From contig CM055265.1 in assembly GCA_029237695.1 (NCBI GenBank), positions 41,905,331 to 41,969,330 on the forward strand: 64,000 nt of DNA, in the 5' to 3' direction. The DNA is from Conchocele bisecta (lineage: Eukaryota; Mollusca; Bivalvia; Lucinida; Thyasiridae). The translations under genes and the position numbers were made by a program. Of this stretch, positions 31,884 to 45,308 are shown piece after piece (positions within the stretch are counted from its first letter, which is position 1; every line of letters starts with the position of its first letter). The notes below the pieces were generated by a model, which worked only from the letters and a program-made list of their open reading frames with translations, was not told the origin of the DNA and did not search any database.

Positions 31884-33320
31884 GAATGGAATGGAATGGA
31901 ATGTAATGGTGCTTAACGGCCCATCAACACAAAAGAGTATCATTTAGGGCCAAGCAATGTAGATGAAGAATAAAAATAATAGTAAAATAGTATGTTACAT
32001 GTGGTAATCAATCGGATGATAAGGTAAACATATTAATATGATAAACAATATAAATGAAAAACGTGTATAGAATCATAAAATTATAGAAATGAGAAACATG
32101 TATACATGTACAATGATAAAATTAAATTTTCCGATACAAGTTAGTTTCATGTAGAAAGTGAAGCAAACCTTCAATGTTCTCCACCTGGAATAGCTCCGCA
32201 AGTGAAGTAACATTGAAGTGTTTGCCTCGAATATCGGCAAAATCGATACAGTCCAGTAGGATGTGTTGCACGGTAAAAGCACTGTGGCATGGAATACACC
32301 ATGGACGCGGCTCACCTTTGAGCATATACGAATGCGTTAGTCGTGTATGTCCAATGCGCAATTGACTAAGGACAACTTCATCCCGGCGTACATGTCTGTA
32401 GCCAGGAGTCCATTCGCCCAGAGTCGGTTTCACAGCATGAAGTTTATTATCTGTGAGCAGATCCCACTGGATCTGCATTTATCGGAGATGAATGAGTTGA
32501 TGGATGATTTAAAATCATGATAGCAAACAGGAAAATGAGAAGTCGGCAGATCCAGGGCGGCCTTGGCAGCACTATCTGCCCTGTCATTGCCCTTGATACC
32601 AGTATGATTGTGTAGCCAACAAAAAATAATGTCCTTACCAGACGAAAGTAAAATATGGTGTAGCTCCATGATTTGGCGGATAAGTGGATGTTCAAGCTTC
32701 ATGTTGTACAAAGCTTGTAGTGAAGATAATAAATCGGAAAATAAAATAAATTGCTTTCTCCAAGATATCTTCGCGAAATCAAGAGCAAGTAAAATCGCCC
32801 TCAATTCCGCAGAAATTATCGAAGATTTGTCTGCGAGTCTGGATTGAAGATCTCCCTCGGGGACAGCGGCAGCAGATGCTACCCGGTCCCCGATCTTTGA
32901 GCAATCAGTAAAAAGCGGAGTGTATGTATTGTATCTGTCTTTAACCTCAAGAAAAAGTGATTTAAAAATGGATGGATCAGTTGCTGCTTTCGTGTGCTGA
33001 CTAAGATCGAAGATCACCTTGGGCTGCTCCAACTGCCACGGTGGAGTATCTGGAACAGCGTATTTGGCAATGTGATCCAGATCCAAGCCAGCATCGTGTA
33101 TCAAATGATCCATTCTCTTGCCGAATGGTGGCTTGAAGCTTGGTTTCTTATCGAATACAGCATCTGTAGTTCGATGAAAAACAGTGTTATAAGCTGGATT
33201 AGATGGATTGGAATGTAGTTTAGTGGCGTATTGCAAAGATAATTTGGTGCGTCTGTCGTGGAGAGAAGGTTCATTTGCTTCGGCATGTAAGCTCTGTGCG
33301 TTAGACGTACGGAATGCACC
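31884..33320 (-). mobile_element. 5'-truncated non-LTR retrotransposon with RNase H, 11-bp target duplication
   Basis: Minus-strand coding of about 400 residues: an RNase H domain with TDCSK, ISAELRAILLALDFA, LFSDLLSSLQALY and GNDRADSAAKAALDLP (the D-E-D-D set), then a C-terminal part with VVLSQLRIGHTRLTHSYML, C-x2-C-x4-AFTVQHILLDC. A 1-bp deletion near 32479 breaks the frame relative to the copy at 47127-47996. The 3' end (left side) is GGCCCTAAATGATACTCTTT, GTTAAGCACCAT and an ATTCC microsatellite tail. ACTCATACTCA is present exactly at 31873-31883 and 33321-33331. RNase H with this C-terminus fits the I superfamily (I/Nimb-like); the clade is inferred. Confidence 0.85.
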
Positions 33321-33331
33321 ACTCATACTCA

Positions 33332-35309
33332 AAGGTTTGAGGAAAACGCTGCTTTCGCAGTAGCCCCTGATGTTTTAGGTAATGTCAATATGGCCGATAC
33401 GATGTTGTTGTTTGCAGCAGATAATGTCGACCACAACATTGTGTCGCTAAATGGAAAAAGTACAGTTCATGGATGATGGGGATGATAGCAGCCATAACCT
33501 CAAGCCAACAAATTACTCAAACAATACTTAGACGAAAACTCTCCGAATTACATATTATTGACGAAACAAAAGTGGACATTGTGGAGTACAGTTTTGCGAA
33601 GCAATTACGTTGTAGTATACAATTCCAACCACTGGCAGGTCTAATCGATGTGGGTCATACTATTGACATATTGTGGGAGGTATCCTTTCGGTTTAGTCAA
33701 CCAGTACCAAATTGGCAAGGCATGATGCACGTATTGCACAAGCAATTAGACCATCCTGGACAATAATCGAGTCTTCCTTCCAATGATCGACATGTACCCG
33801 GACGACCAATACATTTATCTTCTCTACTCTCGAGTATATTTGCAAGCTTTCATCTAAGTATAACGCCCCACCGGTTGTTACATTTGACCAGCCATTCTTC
33901 TGGAAAGCTTCCGAGATAATACACGAGGTTCCGCACAATAGTCAAATACGAGATGTTGTGCTGTTATTAGGAACTTGCACACATATATGAATTTGCTGGG
34001 TGCTATAGGAACATTAATGGATGGAAGTGGACTCAGACATCTTAGAGACGACATAGGGCGAAAATGCAGTCGTACACATGATGAGCGGAAAAGCTGTGCA
34101 GCGATCATTTCGTGTACATCTCCTTGTCAGTCGGTGTCTTACGCAACAGATCGCAGCCAAAGCCATTGAAAGCGTACCAGACCTTGATAATCACATACAT
34201 GAACTCGAGAGTTTGTACACATTACAGGAAGCCGGTGAAATTGACTTGGACACATTATTGAAATCAGATTGCATCGAAATAATTGTAAACGCATTGGCTT
34301 ATAAAAAAGTGTGATTATCCAATATTTCAGAGACGAGCAAATTGTGGTTGAACTATCAACACATGGTGGGAGTTGGTCGTGAGCTAATCAAAGCTGATCG
34401 CACAGGGTCGTGGAAAAAGCACTTCCACGTTATATCTGAATGCCTACTAATCTTTGCTGCTGCTGGGCACGAAAATTATCTGAAATCTGCGTATCTCTAC
34501 CTGCAGACAGTTGAGGCAATGTAAATTGAAAAGCCTGCAGTGTTCCAGAAATTCCTGAATGTATTCCAGGCGCACCAATCAGTACTGGGCTGGCATTGGC
34601 TCCGACTTAGTGATTGGAGCAGACTCTGATGCGGTCCCTGAAAAGTACAGGTGGGTTAACTAGAGGAAGTGGCATGACTGAACACCAACGAGCCGTTTGG
34701 ACAATGTCTGCTCCAATATCCTCAGCCTACAACTATGCCATGCAGGACTTCAATAACACAGTGTACACAACAAGTGAACAACACAAGAAGACAACTACAT
34801 CGCGAATGGAGAGAGACAATGTGGACATGTCAAAACTTGCAGCCAAGCTTGAAGAACATTCTCCCTTCTCGGAGGAGACGACATTGAGAAACATTATCAC
34901 ATGACTAAATGCTGATAAGGATGTAAATGTTTGCTGTTGGAAGAGACATAGTTAAACAAATGTAAGGACAATCCGTCTTTTCCTATTCGTACAGACGTAA
35001 GACTAAAGTAAAGACACTAGCAACAGCTAGTGCCATCAAGGTCATTGAGGACCGAACCATTGAACCAGCTCTGTTGTTTCAGAGGTTTCTGGTTGTATCG
35101 CAGTCTGGAGATCTTGGTCTAGATGAAGTGATGACGTATGAACTTTCACCATATCCACCAGCACTGTCTGAAGCAAAATATATATTACGGAAGCCAGATA
35201 AAGCACAATTACTGGTTGCTATCCGAAACCAGGTCATGCCATCAGATGCTGCTGTACTTCAGTTCATTCCAAAGACTGAGCAATATGTACTTGATGGAGC
35301 TTCACTTCT
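33332..35309 (+). pseudogene. Middle part of the same mobile-element-like protein
   Basis: It resumes immediately after the LINE target duplication with RFEENAAFAVAP, AADNVDHNIVSLNGKST, MGMIAAIT, then FDQPFFWKASEIIHEVPHNS-type text in the complementary frame set, MNLLGAIGTLMDGSGL, MMSGKAVQRSFRVHL, LWLNYQHMVG, GHENYLKSAYLYLQTVEAM, RSLKSTGGLTRGSGM, TSEQHKKT, FQRFLVVSQSGDLGLDE and YELSPYPPALSEAKYIL. Several shifts and stops are present. The reading ends at VLDGASLL, where the 102-bp satellite starts in the same frame. The C-terminal third of the family protein is absent from the window. Confidence 0.72.
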
Positions 35310-36050
35310 AATACACACTACCCCTACCTACTTACTTACTAACCCATCGTGTGGTCCGTCAGTCAGCTCACCCATGGGTGAACACAAACAAAGTTACCAC
35401 ATACAGGCTTTAATACACACTACCCCTACATACTTACTTACTGACCCATCGTGTGGTCCGTCAGTCAGCTCACCCGTGGGTGAACACAAACAAAGTTACC
35501 ACATACAGGCTTTAATACACACTACCCCTACCTACTTACTTACTAACCCATCGTGTGTTCCGTAAGTCAGATCACCCGTAGGTGAACACAAACAAAGTTA
35601 CCACAGACAGGCCTTAATACACACTACCCCTACCAACTTACTTACTAACCCATCGTGTGGTCCGTAAGTCAGCTCTCCCGTATGTGAACACAAACAAAGT
35701 TACCACAGACAGGCTTTAATACACACTACCCCTACCTACTTACTTACTTACCCATCGTGTGGTCCGTACGTCAGCACACCCGTAGGTGAACACAAACAAA
35801 GTTACCACAGACAGGCTTTAATACACACTACCCCTACATACTTACTTACTAACCCATCGTGTGGTCCGTAAGTCAGCTCACCCGTATGTGAACACAAACA
35901 AAGTTACCACAGACGGGATTTAATACACACTACCACTACCTACTTACCCATCGTGTGGTCCGTAAGTCAGCTCACCCGTAGGTGAACACAAACAAAGGTA
36001 CCACAGACAGGCTTTAATACACACTACCGCGACCTACGCACTTACTTACT

Positions 36051-36469
36051 AATACTTAACTCTTAGCCCATGGAAGAGTATTGCCGCTTTCGTCTTTTGA
36101 AACACCGTAGCTGAATAACAGCTCTGATTAGGGCGGTATGGCGATAAACACAATATGGCACTTGTCGCCGATATACCTGGTAGTCGTTTTCAGAATTGGA
36201 TGTGCCGAAGAATGATTGATTTTCCTGCCATTCGTCTTCAGGAAGTCTTCCTCTCTATGACACTCACACCCCATACATGCATCCGTTGGAGCAATGGATC
36301 TGGCTAGCGGAATTCATTGCTGTCGACGTTGGTCATTAATAGAAGAGAGGGTCTTTCAAAATGGAAAGATCGAAACTGGTATGAATGTCACCCTGCCACC
36401 ACGGTGAGGTCGTCAGACTTGGCAGGGACCTACCTATCTACCTACCTACCTACGTATGGTGAATGCATA
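36051..36469 (+). repeat. Block of about 400 bp in the satellite, copy 1
   Basis: The block opens with CTTAACTCTTAGCCCATG and AAGAGTATTGCCGCTTTCGT, includes ATGGCACTTGTCGCCGATxTA, GAATTGGATGTGCCGAAGAA and GGTCATTAATAGAAGAGAGG, and closes with GGCAGGGACCTACCTATC. Translated, its best frame contains GSRFQNWMCRRMIDF, AMDLASGI and VFQNGKIETGMNV, a short conserved peptide I do not recognise. In this copy the frame is broken. Other copies: 39291-39703, 41411-41837, 42339-42551 (partial), 44062-44472, 44881-45308, 45716-45807 (partial), 45899-46290, 46584-46746 (cut by a LINE). Confidence 0.8.
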
Positions 36470-39290
36470 GCCCATCGTGTGGTCCGTAAGACAGCTCACA
36501 CAAAGTTACCACAGGCAGGCTTTAATACACACTACCCCTACCTACTTACTTACTAACTTATCGTGTGGTCCGTAAGTCAGCTCACCCGTGGGTGAACACA
36601 AACAAAGTTACCACAGACAGGCTTTAATACATACTACCACTACATACTTACTTACTAACCCGTCGTGTGGTCCGTAAGTCAGCTCACCCGGAGGTGAACA
36701 CAAAGTTACCACAGACAGGAGATAATACACACTACCCCTACCTACTTTCTTACTAACCCATCGTGTGGTCCGTCAGTCAGCTCACCCGTAGGTGAACACA
36801 AACAAAGTTACCACAGATAGGCTTTAATACACACTACCCCTACCTACTTACTTACTAACCCATCGTGTGGTCCGCACGTCAGCTCACCCGTAGGTGAACA
36901 CAAACAAAGTTACCACATACAGGCTTTAATATACACTACCCCTTCATACTTACTTACTAACCCATCGTGTAGTGCGTAAGTCAGCTCACCCGTAGGTGAA
37001 CACAAACAAAGCTACCACAGACAGGCTTCAATACACACTACCCCAAACTACTTACTTACTAAGCCATCGTGTGGTCCGTCAGTCAGCTCACCCGTAGGTG
37101 AACACAAAGTTACCACAGACAGGCTTTAATACACACTACCCCTACCTACTTACTTACTAACCCATCGTGTAGTCCATAAGTCAGCTCATCCGTAGGGGAA
37201 CACAATAAAGTTACCACAGGCAGGCTTTTATACACACTACCCCTACCTACTTACTTACTAACCCATCGTGTGGTCCGTACGTCAGCTCACCCGTAGGTGA
37301 ACACAAAGTTACCACAGACAGGCTTTAATTCACACTACCCCTACGTACTTACTTACTAATCCATCGTGTGGTCCGTACGTCAGCTCACCCGTAGGTGAAC
37401 ACAAACAAAGTTACCACAGACAGGCTTTAATACACACTACCCCTATATACTTACTTACTAACCCATCGTGTGGTCCGTCAGTCAGCTCACCCGTATGTGA
37501 ACACAAACAAAGTTACCACAGACAGGCTTTAATACACACTACCCCTACCTACTTACTTACTTACCCATCGTGTGTGGTCCGTAAGTCAGCTCACTCGTAG
37601 GTGAACACAAACAAAGTTACCACAGACAGGCTTTAATACACACTACCCCTACATACTTACTTACTAACCCATCGTGTGGTCCGTATGTCAGCTCACCCGT
37701 AGGTGAACACAAACAAAGTTACCACAAACAGGCTTTAATACACACTACCCCTACATACTTACTTACTAACCCATCGTGTGGTCCGTATGTCAGCTCACCC
37801 GTATGTGAACACAAACACAGTTACCACAGACAGGCTTTAATACACACTACCCCTACCTACATACCTACTAACTCATCGTTTGGTCCGTACGTCAGCTCAC
37901 GCGTAGGTGAACACAAACAAAGTTACCACAGACAGGCTTTAATACACACTACCCCTACCTACTTACTTACTAACCCATCGTGTAGTCCATAAGTCAGCTC
38001 ATCCGTAGGGGAACACAATAAAGTTACCACAGGCAGGCTTTTATACACACTACCCCTACCTACTTACTTACTAACCCATCGTGTGGTCCGTACGTCAGCT
38101 CACCCGTAGGTGAACACAAAGTTACCACAGACAGGCTTTAATTCACACTACCCCTACGTACTTACTTACTAATCCATCGTGTGGTCCGTACGTCAGCTCA
38201 CCCGTAGGTGAACACAAACAAAGTTACCACAGACAGGCTTTAATACACACTACCCCTATATACTTACTTACTAACCCATCGTGTGGTCCGTCAGTCAGCT
38301 CACCCGTATGTGAACACAAACAAAGTTACCACAGACAGGCTTTAATACACACTACCCCTACCTACTTACTTACTTACCCATCGTGTGTGGTCCGTAAGTC
38401 AGCTCACTCGTAGGTGAACACAAACAAAGTTACCACAGACAGGCTTTAATACACACTACCCCTACATACTTACTTACTAACCCATCGTGTGGTCCGTATG
38501 TCAGCTCACCCGTAGGTGAACACAAACAAAGTTACCACAGACAGGCTTTAATACACACTACCCCTACATACTTACTTACTAACCCATCGTGTGGTCCGTA
38601 TGTCAGCTCACCCGTATGTGAACACAAACACAGTTACCACAGACAGGCTTTAATACACACTACCCCTACCTACATACCTACTAACTCATCGTTTGGTCCG
38701 TACGTCAGCTCACGCGTAGGTGAACACAAACAAAGTTACCACAGACAGGCTTTAATACACACTACCCCTACCTACTTACTTACTAACCCATCGTGTGGTC
38801 CGTAGGTCAGCTCACCCGTATCTGAACACAAACAAAGTTACCACAGACGGGCTTTAATACACACTACTCCTACCTACTTACCCATCGTGTGGTCCGTAAG
38901 TCAGCTCACTCATAGGTGAACACAAACAAAGCTACCACAGACAGGCTTTAATACAAACTACCCATAAATACTTACTTACTAACCCATCGTGTGGTCCGTA
39001 TGTCAGCTCACCCGTATGTGAACACAAACAAAGTTACCACAGACAGGCTTTAATACACACTACCACTACATACTTACTTACTAACCTATCGTGTGGTCCG
39101 TAAGTCTGCTCACCCGTAGGTAAACACAAACAAAGTTACCACAGACAGGCTTTAATACCCCTACCTACTTACTTACTTACCCATCGTGTGGTCCGTAAGT
39201 CAGCTCACCCGTAGGGGAACACAAACAAAGTTACCACAGACAGCCTTTAATACACACTACCCCTACCTACGTACTTACTTACTAACACTT

Positions 39291-39703
39291 AACTCTTAGC
39301 CCATGTAAGAGTATTGCCGCATTCGTATTTTGAAACACCGTAGCTGAATAACAGCTCTGATTAGGGCGGTATGTCTCTAGTGGCGATAAACACAATATGG
39401 CACTTGTCGCCGATGTACCTGGTAGTCGTTTTCAGAATTGGATGTGCCGAAGAATGATTGATTTTCCTGCCATTCGTCTTCAGGAAGTCTTCCTCTCTAT
39501 GACACTCACACCCCATACATGCATCCGTGGAGCAATGGATCTGGCTAGCGGAATTCGTTGCTGTCGACGTTGGTCATTAATAGAAGAGAGAGTCTTTCAA
39601 AATGGAAAGATCGAAACTGGTATGAATGTCACCATGCCACCACGGTGAGGTCGTCAGACTTGGCAGGGACCTACCTATCTACCTACGTATGGTGAATGCA
39701 TAG
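39291..39703 (+). repeat. Satellite block, copy 2
   Basis: The open frame here runs 83 codons (ALVADVPGSRFQNWMCRRM ... ETGMNVTMPPR) through a CACTCACACCCCATACATGC insertion that copies 5 and 8 lack. It is preceded and followed by 102-bp monomers through TACT and TACC runs. Confidence 0.8.
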
Positions 39704-41410
39704 CCCATCGTGTGGTCCGTAAGTCAGCTCACACATAATCAAAGTTACCACAGACAGGCTTTAATACACACTACCCCTACCTACTTATTTACTAACCCAT
39801 CGTGTGGTCCGTCAGTCAGCTCAGCCGTAGGTGAAAACAATCAAAGTTACCACAGACAGGCTTTAATATACACTACCCTACCTACTTACTTACTACCCAT
39901 CGTGTGGTCCGTCAGTCAGCTCACCCGTAGGTGAACACAAACAAAGTTACCACAGATAGGCTTTAATACACACTACCCCTACCTACTTACTTACTAACCC
40001 ATCGTGTGGTCAGCTCACCCGTAGGTGAACACAAACAAAGTTACCACATACAGGCTTTAATACACACTACCCCTTCATACTTACTTACTAACCTATCGTG
40101 TAGTGCGTAAGTCAGCTCACCCGTAGGTGAACACAAACAAAACTACCACAGACAGGCTTCAATACACACTACCCCAACCTACTTACTTACTAAGCCATCG
40201 TGTGGTCCGTCAGTCAGCTCACCCGTAGGGGAACACAATAAAGTTACCACAGGCAGGCTTTTATACACACTACCCCTACCTACTTACTTACTAACCCAAC
40301 GTGTGGTCCGTACGTCAGCTCACCCGTAGGTGAACACAAAGTTACCACAGACAGGCTTTAATTCACACTACCCCTACGTACTTACTTACTTACATCGTGT
40401 AGTCCGTAAGTCAGCTCACCTGTAGGTGAACACAAACAAAGTTACCACAGACAGCCTTTAATACACACTACTACTACATACTTACTTACTAATCCATCGT
40501 GTGGTCCGTACGTCAGCTCACCCGTAGGTGAACACAAACAAAGTTACCACAGACAGGCTTTAATACACACTACCCCTATATACTTACTTACTAACCCATC
40601 GTGTGGTCCGTATGTCAGCTCACCCGTAGGTGAACACAAACAAAGTTACCACAGACAGGCTTTAATACACACTACCCCTACATACTTACTTACTAACCCA
40701 TCGTGTGGTCCGTATGTCAGCTCACCCGTATGTGAACACAAACACAGTTACCACAGACAGGCTTTAATACACACTACCCCTACCTACATACCTACTAACT
40801 CATCGTTTGGTCCGTACGTCAGCTCACGCGTAGGTGAACACAAACAAAGTTACCACAGACGGGCTTTAATACACACTACTCCTACCTACTTACTTACTTA
40901 CCCATCGTGTGGTCCGTAAGTCAGCTCACCCGTATCTGAACACAAACAAAGTTACCACAGACGGGCTTTAATACACACTACTCCTACCTACTTACTTACT
41001 TACCCATCGTGTGGTCCGTAAGTCAGCTCACTCATAGGTGAACACAAACAAAGTTACCACAGACAGGCTTTAATACAAACTACCCCTAAATACTTACTTA
41101 CTAACCCATCGTGTGGTCCGTATGTCAGCTCACCCGTATGTGAACACAAACAAAGTTACCACAGACAGGCTGTAATACACAATACCACTACATACTTACT
41201 TACTAACCCATCGTGTGGTCCGTAAGTCTGCTCACCCGTAGGTAAACACAAACAAAGTTACCACAGACAGGCTTTAATACACATTACCCCTACCTACTTA
41301 CTTACTTACCCATCGTGTGGTCCGTAAGTCAGCTCACCCGTAGGGGAACGCAAAGAAAGTTACCACAGACAGCCTTTAATACACACTACCCCTACCTACG
41401 TACTTACTTA

Positions 41411-41837
41411 CACTTAACTCTTAGCCCATGTAAGAGTATTGCCGCTTTCGTCTTTTGAAACACCGTAGCTGAATAACAGCTCTGATTAGGGCGGTATGTC
41501 TCTACTGGCGATAAACACAATATGGCACTTGTCGCCGATGTACCTGGTAGTCGTTTTCAGAATTGGATGTGCCGAAGAATGATTGATTTTCCTGCCATTC
41601 GTCTTCAGGAAGTCTTCCTCTCTATGACACTCACACCCCATACATGCATCCGTTGGAGCAATGGATCTGGCTAGCGGAATTCATTGCTGTCGACGTTGGT
41701 CATTAATAGAAGAGAGGGTCTTTCAAAATGGAAAGATCGAAACTGGTATGAATGTCACCCTGCCACCACGGTGAGGTCGTCAGACTTGGCAGGGACCTAC
41801 CTATCTACCTACCTACCTACGTATGGTGAATGCATAG
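41411..41837 (+). repeat. Satellite block, copy 3
   Basis: Nearly identical to copy 1, including the GGTATGAATGTCACCCTGCC and TACC-run junction, and the next monomers are also alike. This suggests that a multi-kilobase segment including both block and monomers was duplicated. Confidence 0.78.
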
Positions 41838-42338
41838 CCCATCGTGTGGTCCGTAAGTCAGCTCACACATAGGTGAACACAAAGTTACCACAGGCAGGCT
41901 TTAATACACACTACCCCTACCTACTTACTTACTAACTTATCGTGTGGTCCGTAAGTCAGCTCACCCGAGGGTGAACACAAACAAAGTTACCACAGACAGG
42001 CTTTAATACATACTACCACTACATACTTACTTACTAACCCGTCGTGTGGTACGTAAGTCAGCTCACCCGGAGGTGAACACAAACAAAGTTACCACAGACA
42101 GGAGTTAATACACACTACCCCTACCTACTTACATCGGGTGGTCCGTCAGTCAGCTCACCCGTAGGTGAACACAATCAAAGTTACCACAGACAGGCTTTAA
42201 TACACACTACCCCTACCTACTTATTTACTAACCCATCGTGTGGTCCGTCAGTCAGCTCAGCCGTAGGTGAACACAATCAAAGTTACCACAGACAGGCTTT
42301 AATATACACTATCCCTACCTACTTACTTACTAACCCAT

Positions 42339-42551
42339 CCTCTCTATGACACTCACACCCCATACATGCATCCGTTGGAGCAATGGATCTGGCTAGCGGA
42401 ATTCATTGCTGTCGACGTTGGTCATTAATAGAAGAGAGGGTCTTTCAAAATGGAAAGATCGAAACTGGTATGAATGTCACCATGCCACCACGGTGAGGTC
42501 GTCAGACTTGGCAGGGACCTACCTATCTACCTACGTATGGTGAATGCATAG
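42339..42551 (+). repeat. Satellite block, copy 4, 5'-truncated
   Basis: It starts abruptly inside the block (TCTCTATGACACTCACACCC) directly after a monomer ending TACTAACCCATC, so it marks an unequal-exchange or deletion junction. Its downstream monomers (CACATAATCAAAG variant) match those after copy 2. Confidence 0.75.
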
Positions 42552-44061
42552 CCCATCGTGTGGTCCGTAAGTCAGCTCACACATAATCAAAGTTACCACA
42601 GACAGGCTTTAATACACACTACCCCTACCTACTTATTTACTAACCCATCGTGTGGTCCGTCAGTCAGCTCACCCGTGGGTGAACACAAACAAAGTTACCA
42701 CAGACAGGCTTTAATACATACTACCACTACATACTTACTTACTAACCCGTCGTGTGGTCCGTAAGTCAGCTCACCCGGAGGTGAACACAAACAAAGTTAC
42801 CACAGACAGGAGTTAATACACACTACCCCTACCTACTTTCTTACTAACCCATCGTGTGGTCCGTCAGTCAGCTCACCCGTAGGTGAACACAATCAAAGTT
42901 ACCACAGACAGGCTTTAATACACACTACCCCTACCTACTTATTTACTAACCCATCGTGTGGTCCGTCAGTCAGCTCAGCCGTAGGTGAAAACAATCAAAG
43001 TTACCACAGACAGGCTTTAATATACACTACCCTACCTACTTACTTACTACCCATCGTGTGGTCCGTCAGTCAGCTCACCCGTAGGTGAACACAAACAAAG
43101 TTACCACAGATAGGCTTTAATACACACTACCCCTACCTACTTACTTACTAACCCATCGTGTGGCGGTCAGCTCACAAAGTACAGGTGAACACACTTGATA
43201 CCTACATACAGCTTTATAATACACACTACCCCAACCTACTTACTTACTAAGCCATCGTGTGGTCCGTCAGTCAGCTCACCCGTAGGGGAACACAATAAAG
43301 TTACCACAGGCAGGCTTTTATACACACTACCCCTACCTACTTACTTACTAACCCAACGTGTGGTCCGTACGTCAGCTCACCCGTAGGTGAACACAAAGTT
43401 ACCACAGACAGGCTTTAATTCACACTACCCCTACGTACTTACTTACTTACATCGTGTAGTCCGTAAGTCAGCTCACCCGTAGGTGAACACAAACAAAGTT
43501 ACCACAGACAGCCTTTAATACACACTACTACTACATACTTACTTACTAATCCATCGTGTGGTCCGTACGTCAGCTCACCCGTAGGTGAACACAAACAAAG
43601 ATTACCACAGACAGGCTTTAATACACACTACCCCTATATACTTACTTACTAACCCATCGTGTGGTCCGTATGTCAGCTCACCCGTAGGTGAACACAAACA
43701 AAGTTACCCCACAAGACAGGCTTTAATACACACTACCCCTACATACTTACTTACTAACCATCGTGTGGTCCGTATGTCAGCTCACCCGTATGTGAACACA
43801 AACACAGTTACCACAGACAGGCTTTAATACACACTACCCCTACCTACATACCTACTAACTCATCGTTTGGTCCGTACGTCAGCTCACGCGTAGGTGAACA
43901 CAAACAAAGTTACCACAGACGGGCTTTAATACACACTACTCCTACCTACTTACTTACTTACCCATCGTGTGGTCCGTAAGTCAGCTCACCCGTAGGGGAA
44001 CACAAACAAAGTTACCACAGACAGCCTTTAATACGCACTACCCCTACCTACGTACTTACTT

Positions 44062-44472
44062 ACACTTAACTCTTAGCTCATGTAAGAGTATTGCCGCTTT
44101 CGTCTTTTGAAACACCGTAGCTGAAGAACAGCTCTGATTATGGCGGTATGTCTGCTGGCGATAAACACAAGATGGCACTTGTCGCCGATGTACTTGGTAG
44201 TCGTTTTCAGAATTGGATGTGCCGAAGAATGATTGATTTTCATGCCATTCGTCTTCTGGAAATCTTCCTCGCTATGGCACATGCATCCGTTGGAGCAATG
44301 GATCTGGCTAGCGGAATTCATTGCTGTCGACGTTGGTCATTAATACAACAGAGGGTCTTTCAAAATGGAAAAATCGAAACTGGTATTAATGTCACCCTGC
44401 CACCACGGTCGTCAGACTTGGCAGGGACCTACTTATCTACATACCTACCTACCTACGTATGGTGAATGTATA
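44062..44472 (+). repeat. Satellite block, copy 5 (longest open frame)
   Basis: An uninterrupted frame of 105 codons from an ATG in GGCGGTATGTCTGCTGGCGA: SAGDKHKMALVADVLGSRF, then FLAMAHASVGAMDLASGIHC, VFQNGKIETGINVTLPP. It lacks the CACTCACACCCC segment, which keeps the frame. No known domain is recognised. Confidence 0.72.
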
Positions 44473-44880
44473 GACCATCGTGTGGTTCGTAAGTCAGCTG
44501 ACCCATAGGTGAACACAAAGTTACCACATACAGGCTTTAATACACACTACCCCACCTACTTACTTACTAACGTATCGTGGGGTCCGTAAGTCAGCTCACC
44601 CGTGGGTGAACACAAACAAAGTTACCAAAGACAGGCTTTAATACACACTACCACTACATACTTACTTACTAACCAGTGGTGTGGTCCGTAAGTCAGCTCA
44701 CCCGGAGGTGAACACAAACAAAGTTACCACAGACAGGATTTAATACACACTACCCCTACCTACTTAGTTACTAACCCATCGTGTGGTCCGTCAGTCAGCT
44801 CACCCGTAGGTGAACACAAACAACGTTACCACAGACAGTCTTTAATACACACTACACCTACCTGCTTACTTACTTACTAA

Positions 44881-45308
44881 CACTTAACTCTGAGCCCATG
44901 GAAGAGTATTGCCGCTTCCGTCTTTTGAAACACCGTATTTGAAGAACAGCTCTGATTAGGGCGGTATGTCTCTACCGGCGATAAACACAAGATGGCACTT
45001 GTCGCCAATGTACTTGGTAGTCGTTTTCAGAATTGGATGTGCCGAAGACTGATTGATTTTCCTGCCATTCGTCTTCTGGAAGTCTTCCTCGCTATGGCAC
45101 TCACACCCCGTACATGCATCCGTTGGAGCAATGGATCTGGCTAGCGGAATTCCATACTGTCGACGTTGGTCATTAATACAAGAGAGGGTCTTTCAAAATA
45201 GAAATACCGAAACTGGTATTAATGTCACCCTGCCACCACGGTGAGGTCGTCAGACTTGGCAGGGACCTACATATCTACCTACCTACCTACGTATGGTGAA
45301 TGTATAAC
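44881..45308 (+). repeat. Satellite block, copy 6
   Basis: Same order of landmarks. It carries CACTCACACCCCGTACATGC and a shifted frame, and GAAGACTGATTGATT in place of GAAGAATGATTGATT. The flanking monomers are more diverged than in the central array. Confidence 0.75.

Noticed and set aside
30658..35309. Maverick/Polinton or viral origin for the large relic
   Set aside because: No polymerase B, capsid, retroviral-type integrase or packaging ATPase motifs are visible.
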